Below are positions 26,480-52,006 of a stretch of 64,000 nt of DNA, one piece after another; the first letter of the stretch is position 1, and each line of letters opens with the position of its first letter. Under the pieces are notes generated by a model. It saw only the letters and a list, made by a program, of their open reading frames with translations, was not told the origin of the DNA and made no database searches. Made by a program: the position numbers and the translations under genes. The DNA is from Mugil cephalus. Taxonomy: Eukaryota > Chordata > Actinopteri > Mugiliformes > Mugilidae. The DNA lies in assembly GCF_022458985.1 (NCBI RefSeq), contig NC_061772.1, forward strand, positions 10,964,001 to 11,028,000, in the 5' to 3' direction.

Positions 26480-26952
26480 GGTCAGGCATAACATTATGAC
26501 CACATTCCTAATGTTGTGTAGGCCTCCCTTGTGCCTCCGAAACAGTTGTGACTCATCAGAGAATGGACATGGACTTTCTGAGGACATCATGTGGTGTCTG
26601 GCAACACAATATTGTTATTGGGGGCTTTGGAATATGGGTTGAGGGGAGGGGGCTCTATTGATCAGTCTTGTTCTAGCGCATCCCACGGATACTTGATCAG
26701 TTTGGGATATTCTTCTTAAACTTTGTGTGTGTGTGTGTCAGGCTGCATCCTGTTGGGGATGGCTGCTGCCATCAAGAAGTGTCATTACTATGGGGTGGGG
26801 GTCCCTGGTCTGGCCTAGGTGGGTGCTACATGTCTAAGTAACATCCACATGAATGCAGGTCCAAAAATTTCCCAGCAGAACGTTGTATTGACACAAGATG
26901 TTCAGTGTTGTTCACCTCATCTGTCAGCAGATTTAATGTTGTGGCTGAACAG
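26480..26952 (-). mobile_element. Tc1/mariner-like remnant, copy B (most complete)
   Basis: The plus-strand left edge reads GGTCAGGCATAACATTATGA and the right edge TTTAATGTTGTGGCTGAACAG in two overlapping pieces; these are the diverged inverted ends of the family. Read on the minus strand, the interior keeps broken pieces of a Tc1-type transposase C-terminal half, with stops and frame changes. Examples are a WDALEQ-like stretch matching the usual WD(V/A)L(D/E) region and an NCFGGTRE-like stretch near the end. The DDE triad is not intact and the element is not functional. It carries a GT run at 26,725-26,739. Confidence 0.75.
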
Positions 26953-29586
26953 TTCACTTAACTGTGGCAAAATAAAATGAGGACTTATCACTGTGCAGTA
27001 AATCGATCAATAATCCGGTCCTAAAGATGTAATCAGGAGGGAGGCGACACATTGTCTTGGAGTGCCATAGTTTTAATTAAATTAACAAAGTCTTGTGTTT
27101 TAATAGGGCGTCACAGTCAGTTAGTCGGTCTGTGCGTGAAGGCAAATGTACGAGTGGATGCGTGAGAAAAAAATACAAGAGAGAAGGAGAAGGAGAAGAC
27201 AAAAGAGGGCGACCAACCCTGTGGCCATCACTGTGATCAGCTTATAATTATTAAGTAAAAAAAAATGTCGCATGTGTTATTTATTTCCGATTTTTAGGCA
27301 CCAGGTTTTAAATTGAGACGTAAGGGGTGAGCTTCCTGATGACACCTAAAAGTCTGATTCTAACCATGGGAGTGAGGTTGATATCGGTCATCCTCTGATC
27401 TTCATTTTTCTCATAGTAATGTCCTATCAAGTCATAACTATGATTAGGCTTCTTTTTATTTATGATATAGCATGCAGAGAGGTTTATGAGCTTACCTGTC
27501 TTAGTTATGAGGAAGGACACATTGAATAATAAAAATTACAAGCAGTTTCAAACCTCTAGATTGTCTCTGTAACATTACTCTTTCCTTACTATCCTCAAAC
27601 TAGTGAAGAAACTAGAAAGGAATATAAACAAGACAAAACAGACTGAAAACATTTAATATGAAATATGTAAAATTGCTCTGACATTGGCAGAAAATTGGGT
27701 GTGAAAACCGCCCTCCAAGCAAAAATCACAAAATGCATTAACGTTCAGATACTGAGAAATGGAAGAAAGGGAAGTAAAAGAAAACATTTTGTGCCACTTA
27801 ATCCTGTAGCTGCTGCATCGTTTCTGAACATCTTTAAATATTCAATAAACCACTCAACCACTCGCAATGTTCAAATAATTTGAAAGCAGTTTAAAAGGGT
27901 TTATTTTATGGTCTGAAGCACTTAGTCTCAGACACACATGCACATTGTGCTGTTCCTCCAAAGATGTCCCAGTAGTTCAACACACATACACCTATTTATT
28001 CATTGCTGCTCTCACCGCAGTGGTCTGAGAAGAGACCCGGTGTTTATGTTACCTACAGTAGTGTTAGAGCATGGTTGGATGGAAGTCAGACACAGAGAGT
28101 GAGAGAGAGAGGGGGGTGGAGGCGTAAGAAGCAGAGAAACAGATGTGCACATTTAGCAGCCAACAGGTAAAAGAGGTTTTTATCTTTGGTCCCAGAATGT
28201 CCTCAGATGTCCTTCTTAATGGCGGTTATGAGGGTCTCAAATTATCCCCCAAGAGGGTCACTTTAGCTTTCCAAGAATTCAACAAGTGACGTCTTGTTGC
28301 CTCTGGTCGTGGCTGTGAAATTGGAAGCAATGTTACCTGTAAAACAGATGCTTTGAATAGAACAAAATGCTTGTACTTTGTGTTTCCTCTGTATAATAGT
28401 AATACTACATGAGCAGGTAATCAGAAGCTAGCTGCTGCAGACAGTTTTGGCTATTGGGATTAAAAGAGGAATATAAAAAACTGTAATTAATAGGTGCATG
28501 AAACATTACCAGGGAGGAATCATTTCAATGTAGCAGTGCGATATTAGTCTTAGAAAAACTGGATAAAAAAAAAAAACTCAGAAAAAGACAAATGATACAT
28601 CAGGTTTACACCAAAATGAGAATGGAGTTTTGTTATCACAATGGTGGTGTTACCTCACTAGTATTAGTACACTACATCCAGCGTTCATTAAAAGATGCAA
28701 CAAGTTCAGCCTCCATTTAGGCTTCAGATTTTTTGAAGGCTACGTTTTAGTCATGTAATATTTTTTCCACACATTTATCATCTGACAGCCAAACTGACCA
28801 CTTTGACTGCAAGGAAAAAAATGTTTTAATTAGCTCCCAAAAGTTTTGAGGCTGTGAAATACTGTTTTACTCCCCCGGACCATTTACTTCCACTAAGTCC
28901 CCCAATAACGTTTCCATCTGCCAATTCTTAAAAAGCTCAACTTGATCCAAACAGTCTTAACAGTTTTTCATTTTACACTATATGTCGGTTTTAAAGATCA
29001 TATAAAATTCAAATACCATGAAAACCAAGTATAAATGTATATATAAAATATAAATCTAATCTGGAGCAAACTTAAACCTTTTAAACGCCTCTCCCTCATG
29101 CTAAGTGGTGCACACTCCAGGCAAAGTTTATCAGAGAAAGACGCTTGAAACACAGGCTTGAAAATGAAACTGTATTGAAATCAATAACAATGATATTAAG
29201 TACAATTTACACACATTCATATCATTTTACACATTATGATAATCATATTTTCAATGAGAGACAGTTCGGTTGAAAACTTCCTGTGCTGACTCCATCACAA
29301 TGTGACTGGTCTCTGTGCCACTGGGGAACGGTCTCAGATGAATTCAAATCAATACTATGTTGTCTTCATTAAAAAAAAAAACTGTGCGTAAGTTAATCTA
29401 CAGCGAGCTCACAGTGACCACTGTGTTTACACCATATGCGTACATCATATGGCGTCCACAAGCTGTTATTCCTCACTTCCTCATTCAAAAGCAGAAAATA
29501 CATATAAATATGTATCCAGAAAGATGTTATTTCAGAGAATTAATCTGAAACCTAAACCAAAGGTGGCCGGTGTTTGTTTCGCCAGT
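26953..29586 (-). other. URB2 3' flank, probably including its 3' UTR
   Basis: AT-rich sequence without a recognisable gene. It lies downstream of the URB2 stop codon on the minus strand, so part of it should be the URB2 3' UTR. A minus-strand AATAAA is present near 27,991-27,998, and weaker ATTAAA-type signals lie closer, for example near 28,826. Which one is used cannot be decided from sequence. Confidence 0.45.
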
Positions 29587-43220
<13,634 letters not shown>

Positions 43221-43502
43221 ACCGAAGCAATCAAGGTTGGATGTAACACATCGGCCAGGGTTACTATTACATTTTAGCCACCACTTATCAGGCAGTTTTA
43301 GAAAATATATTAAATCACTGTATTTATATTCGTTTAACTGACTTAGTTTCTAAATAACAGAGACATAAAGACAAAATGTGACTATAATCAAAACACTTTA
43401 GCCTATATCTCGTGACATTAGCTCAATAATATTTAACATTATAAATCATGACACCCATAATAAAAAACAAATATACATTTGTTTTCTTTGTGTAAGCAAA
43501 TT

Positions 43503-43505
<3 letters not shown>

Positions 43506-43597
<92 letters not shown>
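43506..43597 (+). repeat. (TA)n microsatellite, about 46 units
   Basis: A 92-base uninterrupted AT/TA alternation in the divergent promoter interval. Such tracts extrude cruciforms readily and are often mis-sized in assemblies. Confidence 0.97.
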
Positions 43598-43601
<4 letters not shown>

Positions 43602-43945
43602 TCATTCAAAACGTTCAAGCCAGGTGAAACCTTTATGAGTGAGAGCTACTGGTCTGGGTTTGTTTGGTTATGTCTGGGGAAAGTTTCCTTATGTCATCAG
43701 CCATTGAATTCCTTGTCGGGAAGGAACGAGCTATCGTGTGAAGTACACGGGAACGAAACCAGGGTCACCTTTCACGTTTCAATCACTTCAGCGCCTTTTC
43801 TTTTAATTTTGTTTTACTTCTCAGTGCGGGTTGGGTGTGGGTAGGTGTTGGGCAGCTTGCGTTTTCACTTCATCCTCCTGCCAAACAAATATTTAGCGGC
43901 AGATGACAGTGACAGGCAGAGGCAGGGTGTCGGTGGCACTTCAAC

Positions 43946-43990
43946 GATAAGAGATAAACGGGGCTAAAGACGGCTGTCAGGCGCAGATAA
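43946..43990 (+). promoter_or_regulatory. Cluster of three GATA motifs upstream of ABCB10
   Basis: GATAAG at 43,946-43,951, AGATAA at 43,952-43,957 and AGATAA at 43,985-43,990 lie about 250-300 bases before the ABCB10 start codon, all in the same orientation. ABCB10 is known in mammals as ABC-me, a gene induced by GATA1 during erythroid maturation. These are therefore candidate erythroid sites; binding itself is not shown. Confidence 0.45.
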
Positions 43991-44241
43991 AACGCACATT
44001 AACGGTAAAAACTCGACAATGTAGCGACAACAAGCTGCACAGCTGGACGGCTATGGTTACGGTGTGTTGACCCACCATCTGGGACGCTAAAATGTCTTTA
44101 CTAGTGGACTAGTTCAACAAGAAACACGACAACGCTGCCAGCTACTGAATCGGACGGACCGACAAGGAAATACTGGGATTTTAAAAGAAACTTTTTTTGT
44201 TTTTGTTTTATTTATTAAGTCAGTAGCTAACTGCACGCAGG

Positions 44242-47200
44242 ATGCGGCTTTTAAACCCAGTGTTGAACTGCACACACAGAGTCCATCTAACCAAACTGAG
44301 GCTGACCCAGCCCAGGGTGTCGTGGCTGGAGTACCGGGCGACTCTCTCGGCGTCCCTCCGGAGGAAGAGACAGTCGACCGGGGTACCGTCCTCCGTCCAT
44401 GCGACACCGGCCTTCCCTCTCTGCTCACCCCGGCCCTTCGCGACCGTCCTGCCCTGCAGACCTCTCACTGGTCTGTCGGTACTCTCCTCACACACTCCGA
44501 CGGGCCGGACGATCACCCACACACCTGTTGCCTTTGCCAGCTCTTCAGCAGCCTCCACTACCACACCAGCCAAGACCCAGCTGGACTCAGAGAGAGAGCA
44601 GACCCCGACCACCGTCCCTCTGCAGGATGTTAAAAGGATCATGACACTCGCTCACCCGGAGAGATGGAGACTGGCAGGTACAGTTTGTGTAAACGGAGGG
44701 AACTTTCTATCCACTAAACATCCCCATCACCACCACAGACTCGTCTTATTTAGGTGCTTCACTGACAGATGAAGTGACGCATTGTAACTGATAATGGTTC
44801 ATTTGTCGCACACTCAGTTAAAGCTTGCACATCTTCACTGGACTGAAAAGTGTCGCCTCTTGTCAGTGCAGAGAAGTTTAGGACGTAATGGTGTGCCAGT
44901 GTTGCACCTCGTCTTTCTGCATCATCTCTTCCCAATGAACAAATAATAATAATAATAATTTAAAATGCATTTTTTTTGTCTGCTTCTTACAGCTGATCTC
45001 ATATTAAACTACTGAATTACTTCCTGTTTTTCCCCAAGCAGAGGTTTTCAGTGTTTTATGTGATTTTCACAAAACCTCCTCTTTCAAAACTCCCACATCA
45101 TGAAGACTCTGTAGAGTCTTTTACGAACTAGAGGCATATATTTAGTGAAACTGTTCAATCTCTGTTAAAGTAATTTTCGGGTTTGAAAAGCTGCCGTGGG
45201 TGTGGCTCCAATAGCCCCTTCCACTTTCAAAGATAAGACCCAGCATATGTTTTCCACAATAATTCATTTTTTACGTTAGGATTCTAATCTCCTTTCTTCT
45301 CCTTTGCCCTCCCCAGCGGCTGTGGGCTTCCTCACTGTGTCCAGTGCAGTAACCATGTCAGCTCCCTTCCTCCTGGGCAAAGTGATTGACACCATCTACA
45401 CCACGGGCACGGACACAGAGACCATGACGGCCTCCCTCACGTCCTTGTGCATCATGCTGACGGGAGTGTTTCTGTGCGGAGGAGCAGCCAATGCTGCCAG
45501 AGTCTACCTCATGCAAATCTCAGGTGAGTTGCGGGTGGATTTAATTCTGCAGGGAAGCACAAAGAAAGCTGGTACATAATCAGGTAAATGGTCATAAAAC
45601 AGGTGGGACAGTACATGAACTCACTGACGTCTGAAACCTGAAATCCACACATATCTCTTTTTCTGTTCAGCAAAGTAAAGCACGAGGTGAGGGGACTGGC
45701 CCTCCTCTGTTCAAAGGTTAACAAAATTCACCTGGCAGCGACTCTTAAGCCATTAGACTATTGTGTTATATCTGTTTGTTCCTGTACAATTTGTGGTTTT
45801 GTGGAAAGGTACATGCTGTAATTATTTCTTGTCAGCAGTCGTCTAGGCGCTGAGACTTCCGGCAGCTGGTTGCCTGGCAGTTGTTCTTTTGGTATACAGA
45901 TTAAACACATGAGATATAATGTGTTTTTATCATAAACAATAGAAGTGTTGGAAGGCATATCTCTCAAAATGTTTGGTACATCAGTCATACCTTATCATAG
46001 CATTTGACGTGTGCTTTTGTAAACAAGCTTTGTAACTTCATTAAATGACTCTTAAATTCTAACTTATCGCTTTCACACTTCTGCCCCTATGACATCGTCT
46101 CTCCTCAGGTCAGCAGATTGTTCGTAATCTCCGGGCCTCGATCTTTTCCTCCATCCTCAGACAGGAAGTGGCATTTTTTGACAAGAACAGAACTGGCGAG
46201 CTCATCAACCGGCTCTCCGCTGATTCTGCCGTGGTGGGCCGCTCCATCACAGACAACCTGGCGGACGGGCTGAGGGCCGTGGCCCAGGCAGCTGCTGGTG
46301 TCAGCATGATGGTGAGTACGTCCCTGTGCTGCTGAGGAGTCTGCTGTGGTCGCCGAGGGCAGGTCTGGTGTTGGTTAGCCACCGAAATAATGACGTGTCT
46401 GTTGTTCTGGGCACAACATCAATGTGGTTCTGTTGTCAGTTTGAAATCCAAAAGCTTAAAAAAGGCACCTGGACTGTTAGAGATTTTTCAGAAGACGTTT
46501 CATCTCATCCAAGTAGCTTCTTCATTTCTAACTGGTGGGAAGTTGAGGTTTGAATAGGAAACTCTGTAGGTAAAACCCACCAGAGACTTGACACGACTTG
46601 CTTCTGTAAACGACCAGAAACTAATACCCATTAAGTCGCCTTGATACTTACCTGTCATTGAGGGCGGACTGGTTGTCCCTGGCTTCTTTCCCTGTGAATG
46701 GTGCTCTGTTATCAGTCAGAGGCTCCAGTCTCAAGATGTAAATGAGTTTGAAACTTCTTGGGGACAGAAGTTAGGACTGTATTGTAAATTTGAAGGCAAT
46801 TGATGTAAATGGATTCAAGCAACAAGTCAAGCAAGTTTTTGTCGGGTTACAGAGTTTCCTATTTACACCTCAACTTCCCACCTGTCCCTTAGAACTGAAG
46901 AAGCTACTCGGATGAGCAGCGAAACATCCTCTAAAAAAAACTACAAATCCAGTTGCTTTTTTTAAACGCTTTCTGGATATATCATTACCTGGATGACTGA
47001 GAAACCTCACAGACATTATCAGATTGACTTTTAACAAGGATCAGTGATAAATGTCATCTCAGATCTCAAATGCCGCATATAAAATCCTCCTGTATGTAAC
47101 TGATAGATTTACCTGCTTGTCATACTTTAGCCTTTTGTTTGTTTGTTTTTCTCACTACGAGGAAGTAGTTAACATTTTCTCGACATATTTTGTCTGCATC

Positions 47201-49446
47201 TTTCTATTATGTGCTGCCTGTGTGTGACCTGAGAGTTTCCTTTCCTCTTTATAGATTGCTGAAAAACAGGTTTACCAAAATACTTTTTATCGGTACGAGG
47301 AAATGGATTTGTAAGTTTTAGTAAAGGAGGCCACACCTTGGTCCAAACCATTACTGTTCACTGTGAGTCACAGGTTATTGAAGTGATCCTGAGAGAGTTT
47401 ACTGAGCTGTTAATCAAAATGATTCTCATGTGACCATGTCCTGTTGCCATGTTTCCGAAGCAATAAAGTCATCTTCTTTTAATTATAATTAACTATAAAA
47501 CTGGATTTTTTTTCTGGTTCCATCATTGATAAGCTCATAAGTAATTCTAACATCAGTCTATAAGGTTACTGTAATCAGGAGTTTAATTGGCCAATCCATA
47601 ATGTCTTAACACCAAGGGAGAGATTGTGTGACATTTATGCAGCAGCAGCACCTTCATGAATCATTTCAATCTTCCAATGTGTCACTTTGATCTTAATTGC
47701 GACTATAACAACGTAAATACGTTGATGGAAAGCAAACAGATGAACGGCCGCACACAGATTTCTACACAATGTCTACAGTGAAAGAGCAAAGGGGTCATGA
47801 TCCAAATGAATCCACCGTCTCACATTTTTTTTTCCAATCAGAGCTTATTGTGTTATTAAACAGACACATCATTTTATTTGGGTTTGGCTTTTGCTTTTCA
47901 TATGTTGTATTGTTGTTTTACGGATTTTCAGGCAGTGGTGCCGTCCTGCACTTAATCTTCCTTTGTGACTGTTCCAATGTTCAGTTTATGTGAGAAATAA
48001 TAGCATGATAAAAATAATTACAGAATACATAATTTGCATGATTTCACTTGTGTCTGACTCTGACTCTCAAATGGACACATTTCCTTTGAACCTCCTCTGT
48101 TCCACACATCTGCCCCATCCTCTCCTCCTTCTGCCTGAACTCATATTCACTGACGTTTCCTCTCCTCTTTCAGTTTTACGTCTCCCCAAGCCTAGCGAGC
48201 TTTGTGTTGCTGATTGTTCCTCCTATGGCTGCCCTTGCCGTCGTCTACGGCAGATACCTTCGCTCCATCTCCAAACGCACACAGGACGCACTCGCACAAG
48301 CCACACAGGTACACCCGCCGACTGGAGTAGATGCTGAGATGTACTACGTGATGTCCATTTTTAGTGTTAATGTAGCTCTCTCTTGAAACTACGTTTCAGC
48401 CATTCTGTCCTTCATTTTTGTGTACTTTTATTTAAATGTCGTGCTTCTACTTAACTTTATTTGCTTGTTGGTGTTGGTGTGTGTGTGTGTAGTTGGCAGA
48501 GGAGCGAATCAGCAACATGAGGACGGTTCGGGCTTTTGGTAAAGAGCTGTCGGAAGTCAGCGCGTATGAAGAGAAGACGGATCAGGTCCTCAACCTGGCC
48601 AAGAAGGAGGCTGTGATCCGAGCTGGCTTCTTTGGAATCGTAAGTGAGCGTGTGCGCTTTCTGGCAATGGTGCAAACCTAATTCACAGTTGGCAAATACG
48701 GACGTTGCACACGGGGTTCTGCTTTTTGCCATCAAGCTTCAGGTTTCTCACAATAACCGCAGCACCAGACGTAACAAGACGTCTCACTATAAAATCCGGG
48801 AGAGAAAATATTCAAACACAACACGATGCTTGTCTGTTAGCTTAAGATATTATTTTATATCAGAAGTCACACAACGTATCTGAAAGACCTTTCTCTGTGA
48901 TACAGAATTCAGTCAGCATCACTCTGATACTGTCCAAACAGACATAGTCGTATGAACATATAGTCTCCTGTCTGAGCGGCTCCAGATAGGTTGTAATCAG
49001 TGTAATTAGTGCTGTGTCAGGGAGTAGCAGCGATGCCAGATGTTGTAGTAACTGAATAACATTGTGTGCGTATGTGTGCGTTTCAGACCGGCCTCAGTGG
49101 TAACATCATGATCCTGTCGGTGCTCTACAAAGGAGGCCTCCTGATGGCCAGCCAGCACATGACAGTGGGGGAGCTCTCATCGTTCCTCATGTACACCTTC
49201 TGGGTGGGCATCAGCATTGCAGGTAAAACACACACACACACACACATCCAACTAATGAATTCCCGTTGTATGTGCAGTTTACTTCTGTGCATGCTGTTTT
49301 GTGTGTGTGGTTGCTAACGGCGTAGTGCTCTACTGTGTCGTGTGCAGGTCTCAGTTCATTCTACTCTGAGCTGATGAAGGGGTTTGGAGCAGGATCTAGG
49401 CTGTGGGAGCTGCTGGACAGGAAGCCTGAACTCCCTCTGAATGGTC

Positions 49447-49498
<52 letters not shown>

Positions 49499-52006
49499 TT
49501 TTGTGTTTAAGTGTTTGTGAGGACATAATCCCTTCCCTAGCCCCTTCACTTAACCACAAAACCAAACTGTAATCGTTACACTAAAAGCAGAACTTAGCAC
49601 GTTTTAACTCCCAGAAGCCGTGGGGCCCAGCTGAACCCCACAACGTTAGTATTGCATAAAAACGGAGTCCCAGTTGTCTTTCTATATTCACTGTTAGATG
49701 TGTTTATTAGAAACATTTAAATACTTACAGATTGTTTAAAATGTGACAGTTGTGTTTGCTATTATCAAATCGAAGTGAACAAAAAGGGTCAGATCAACCA
49801 TGTTTATGCTGCACAATAAATAAATAAATGAGAGTTGCAGTAAGTATGTCTTCCTCTGCTCCTCCTCAGAAGGCCAAATCATTCCTCCAGCCCATCTCAA
49901 AGGCCAGCTACAGTTCTCTGACGTCTCCTTTGCCTACCCGACACGCAAGGAGTCTCCCATTTTCCAGAAACTCAATCTCCTGGTTCCGGCCGGTACCATC
50001 ATGGCTGTGGTGGGGTCCAGTGGGTCGGGGAAATCCACTCTGGTCTCACTGCTGCTCAGGCTGTACGACCCCGACGCTGGTGAGCACGAGCTTGTTCTGT
50101 CCCACACAGACAATAGACTCCTGATCAGTTACAAAACAAATGATTAAGATTACGTCAAATGCCAGTTATTTTTCTTTTCCAGGTATCATCACTATCGATG
50201 GTCATGACATCAGGGACCTCAATCCCTACTGGCTCAGGAGTCACATTGGAACCGTCAGCCAGGTGATAAATCAATGTTTAACCTGTTTTGATGCAACACA
50301 TTCGGTTTGGCGTCGGCACACGATGTGAAGATCGACTCTGTCTTTGTCTCACTCCTCCTCTGCTTCTCTCACCTCTCTCCCAGGAGCCAGTGCTGTTTTC
50401 TTGTTCTATCAGAGACAACATCGCCTACGGTGTAGTGGACCAAGATGCTGTGACCACAGAGGACATCTACAGGGCAGCCAAAGTGGCCAACGCCTATGAT
50501 TTCATCCAGGCGTTTCCCATGGGCTTTGACACTGTGGTGGGGGAGAAGGGAGTGCTGCTGTCAGGTGAGGAACCTACACAACAAACGATGACAACAACAC
50601 CTGCTTCACAACAGTCAAAGTTAACACAGAAGTGCCCAACTTTAGTGTGAAAAGGTGCCCAACCTGTTACTAAAAAGGCTCTCGCCCCTTCAGGACAGCC
50701 GTATGAGAGGTGAATTGTTATATAACAGGGTTTGTCCATCGCTGTATACGCTGCATGTTTGTACAGGTTTCACCTGATTAACAGTAAATTGGGGACAACA
50801 GCGGCTCAGACTCTGAATTTCCCTCGACGCACATAACCCGAAAACAACTGCCAGCACTCAGCTGCCTGCTGCTCCAAGCGTGTACACATGGATTAAACCT
50901 AAAATAGAAAATATTCTTCTTTTATATTACTACGGCTGATTAAACATTCAAAAGTAAATGTGGAAATAGTGTTATCTTCTTATGTTCATTGTTGGAATTC
51001 TTTGATCACGCGGCTTTTCATCAGATCTGCTGCCATAAACAGACTTTAAACTTGCCAGCATGAGCTGATAGGTGCATTTGTCATTTGTATTTATAGCCAA
51101 TAGTCAATAAAATAATATTTATAATAGTAATAATATAAGCTTTGTTCATACAACACTATCTACGTGTGTAAATGGTTAACTGTGTGTTTGTTTCTCAGGG
51201 GGTCAGAAGCAGAGGATAGCCATAGCCAGAGCTCTGCTCAAGGTAAATACCACAGCACGGTTATTGAAAACCCACCAGAATAACAATGGTACAGGCCATA
51301 GGACACTACGTCTTCATATCAGTCCATCCGCCGTGTTTCTAAAGTGATTAGTGGAACAAGCTTCTTCACTTTTTCTCTGAAACCTGAATTAATACCTCGA
51401 ACACCATTTGTGTTTCCTTTCCACAGAATCCTAAGATCTTGCTTTTAGACGAGGCGACCAGGTGAGAATTAAACAATGGACCAAATCACAACTACTTAAC
51501 ATTCATTTCACCGTGTTGACCTTTTGGCCAGTGTTTACTCATCTCGACAGCGTTTTAGATAAACTGTGACGCAGTCTTTAAAACATTGTTTCAATTGTGA
51601 TGGCTGGAGACGCATAATGTTGCGCTGGTGAAGAAAATCCTAACCTGTCATGTTTGTTTTAGTGCACTGGACTCAGAGAACGAGTTCCTCGTCCAGGAGG
51701 CTTTGGAGCGTCTGATGGAAGGTACGTCTTTTCTGCCTCGCGTCAAATGTATAAACTGTAATCGAGAAAACATTCGGCACTGCTCCTTCTGACCTTCTCA
51801 CCCGACCAACAGGGAGGACAGTTGTGGTCATCGCTCACCGCCTGTCCACCATCAAGAACGCAGACGCCGTGGCCGTGCTGAACCAGCAGCGTGTAGCCGA
51901 GTGCGGCCAGCCCACGGAGCTGCTTGCAAACAGGCAAGGACTGTTCAGGAAACTGATGGAGAAACAGGCCTTTCTGCAGGAAGAACAGCAGCGAGCGCTC
52001 AACTGA
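44242..52006 (+). CDS. ABCB10: Mitochondrial ABC transporter ABCB10, 14 coding exons, 720 aa
   Basis: ABCB10 is a homodimeric half-transporter of the mitochondrial inner membrane, linked to haem synthesis, mitoferrin-1 stability and biliverdin export. Coding exons: 44,242-44,677; 45,317-45,523; 46,109-46,311; 48,174-48,308; 48,493-48,639; 49,087-49,222; 49,348-49,443; 49,870-50,079; 50,183-50,262; 50,384-50,564; 51,199-51,242; 51,427-51,461; 51,663-51,721; 51,813-52,006. They join to 2,163 nt. Residues 1 to about 140 form an Arg-rich, acid-poor presequence. A six-helix membrane domain follows from about 144 ([12 protein letters not shown] onward). The ATPase domain has A-loop Tyr476, Walker [10 protein letters not shown] 502-510, Q-loop Gln550, signature LSGGQ 609-613, Walker B ILLLDE 629-634 with catalytic Glu634, D-loop SALD 637-640 and H-loop His665. 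All catalytic residues are present. Human ABCB10 has 738 aa. Confidence 0.96.
46449..46974. mobile_element. Inverted-repeat element in ABCB10 intron 3
   Basis: The left arm (46,449-46,564) and the right arm (46,851-46,974) are reverse complements over about 115 bases with modest divergence. For example, the right arm reads GAGTTTCCTATTTACACCTC and the left arm in reverse complement reads GAGTTTCCTATTCAAACCTC. About 285 bases of non-coding sequence lie between them. The arms carry the fish repeat word AAGAAGCTACTCGGATGAG. The element is non-autonomous; its class is uncertain (fold-back DNA element or two head-to-head retroelement ends). Confidence 0.75.
48477..48490 (+). repeat. (GT)7 in the splice acceptor of ABCB10 exon 5
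   Basis: Seven GT units directly precede the TAG acceptor, where a pyrimidine tract is expected. The wider 40 bases are T/G-rich with very few C bases. Confidence 0.9.
49228..49246 (+). repeat. (AC)n next to the ABCB10 exon 6 donor
   Basis: About nine AC units start 5 bases after the exon 6 donor GT (49,223-49,224). Confidence 0.9.
49450..49496 (+). repeat. (CA)n next to the ABCB10 exon 7 donor, about 23 units
   Basis: The repeat begins at the sixth base after the exon 7 exon/intron border (AATG|GTCAGT then ACAC). Nothing but repeat follows the donor consensus for nearly 50 bases. Confidence 0.95.

Larger units (their letters stand above)
43221..44241. promoter_or_regulatory. Divergent URB2/ABCB10 promoter interval
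   Basis: About 1 kb separates the probable URB2 start on the minus strand from the ABCB10 start codon on the plus strand. It contains a long TA microsatellite and, nearer ABCB10, a GATA-motif cluster (each listed separately). The last 150 bases or so are probably ABCB10 5' UTR. No open frame here has a recognisable product. Confidence 0.6.
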
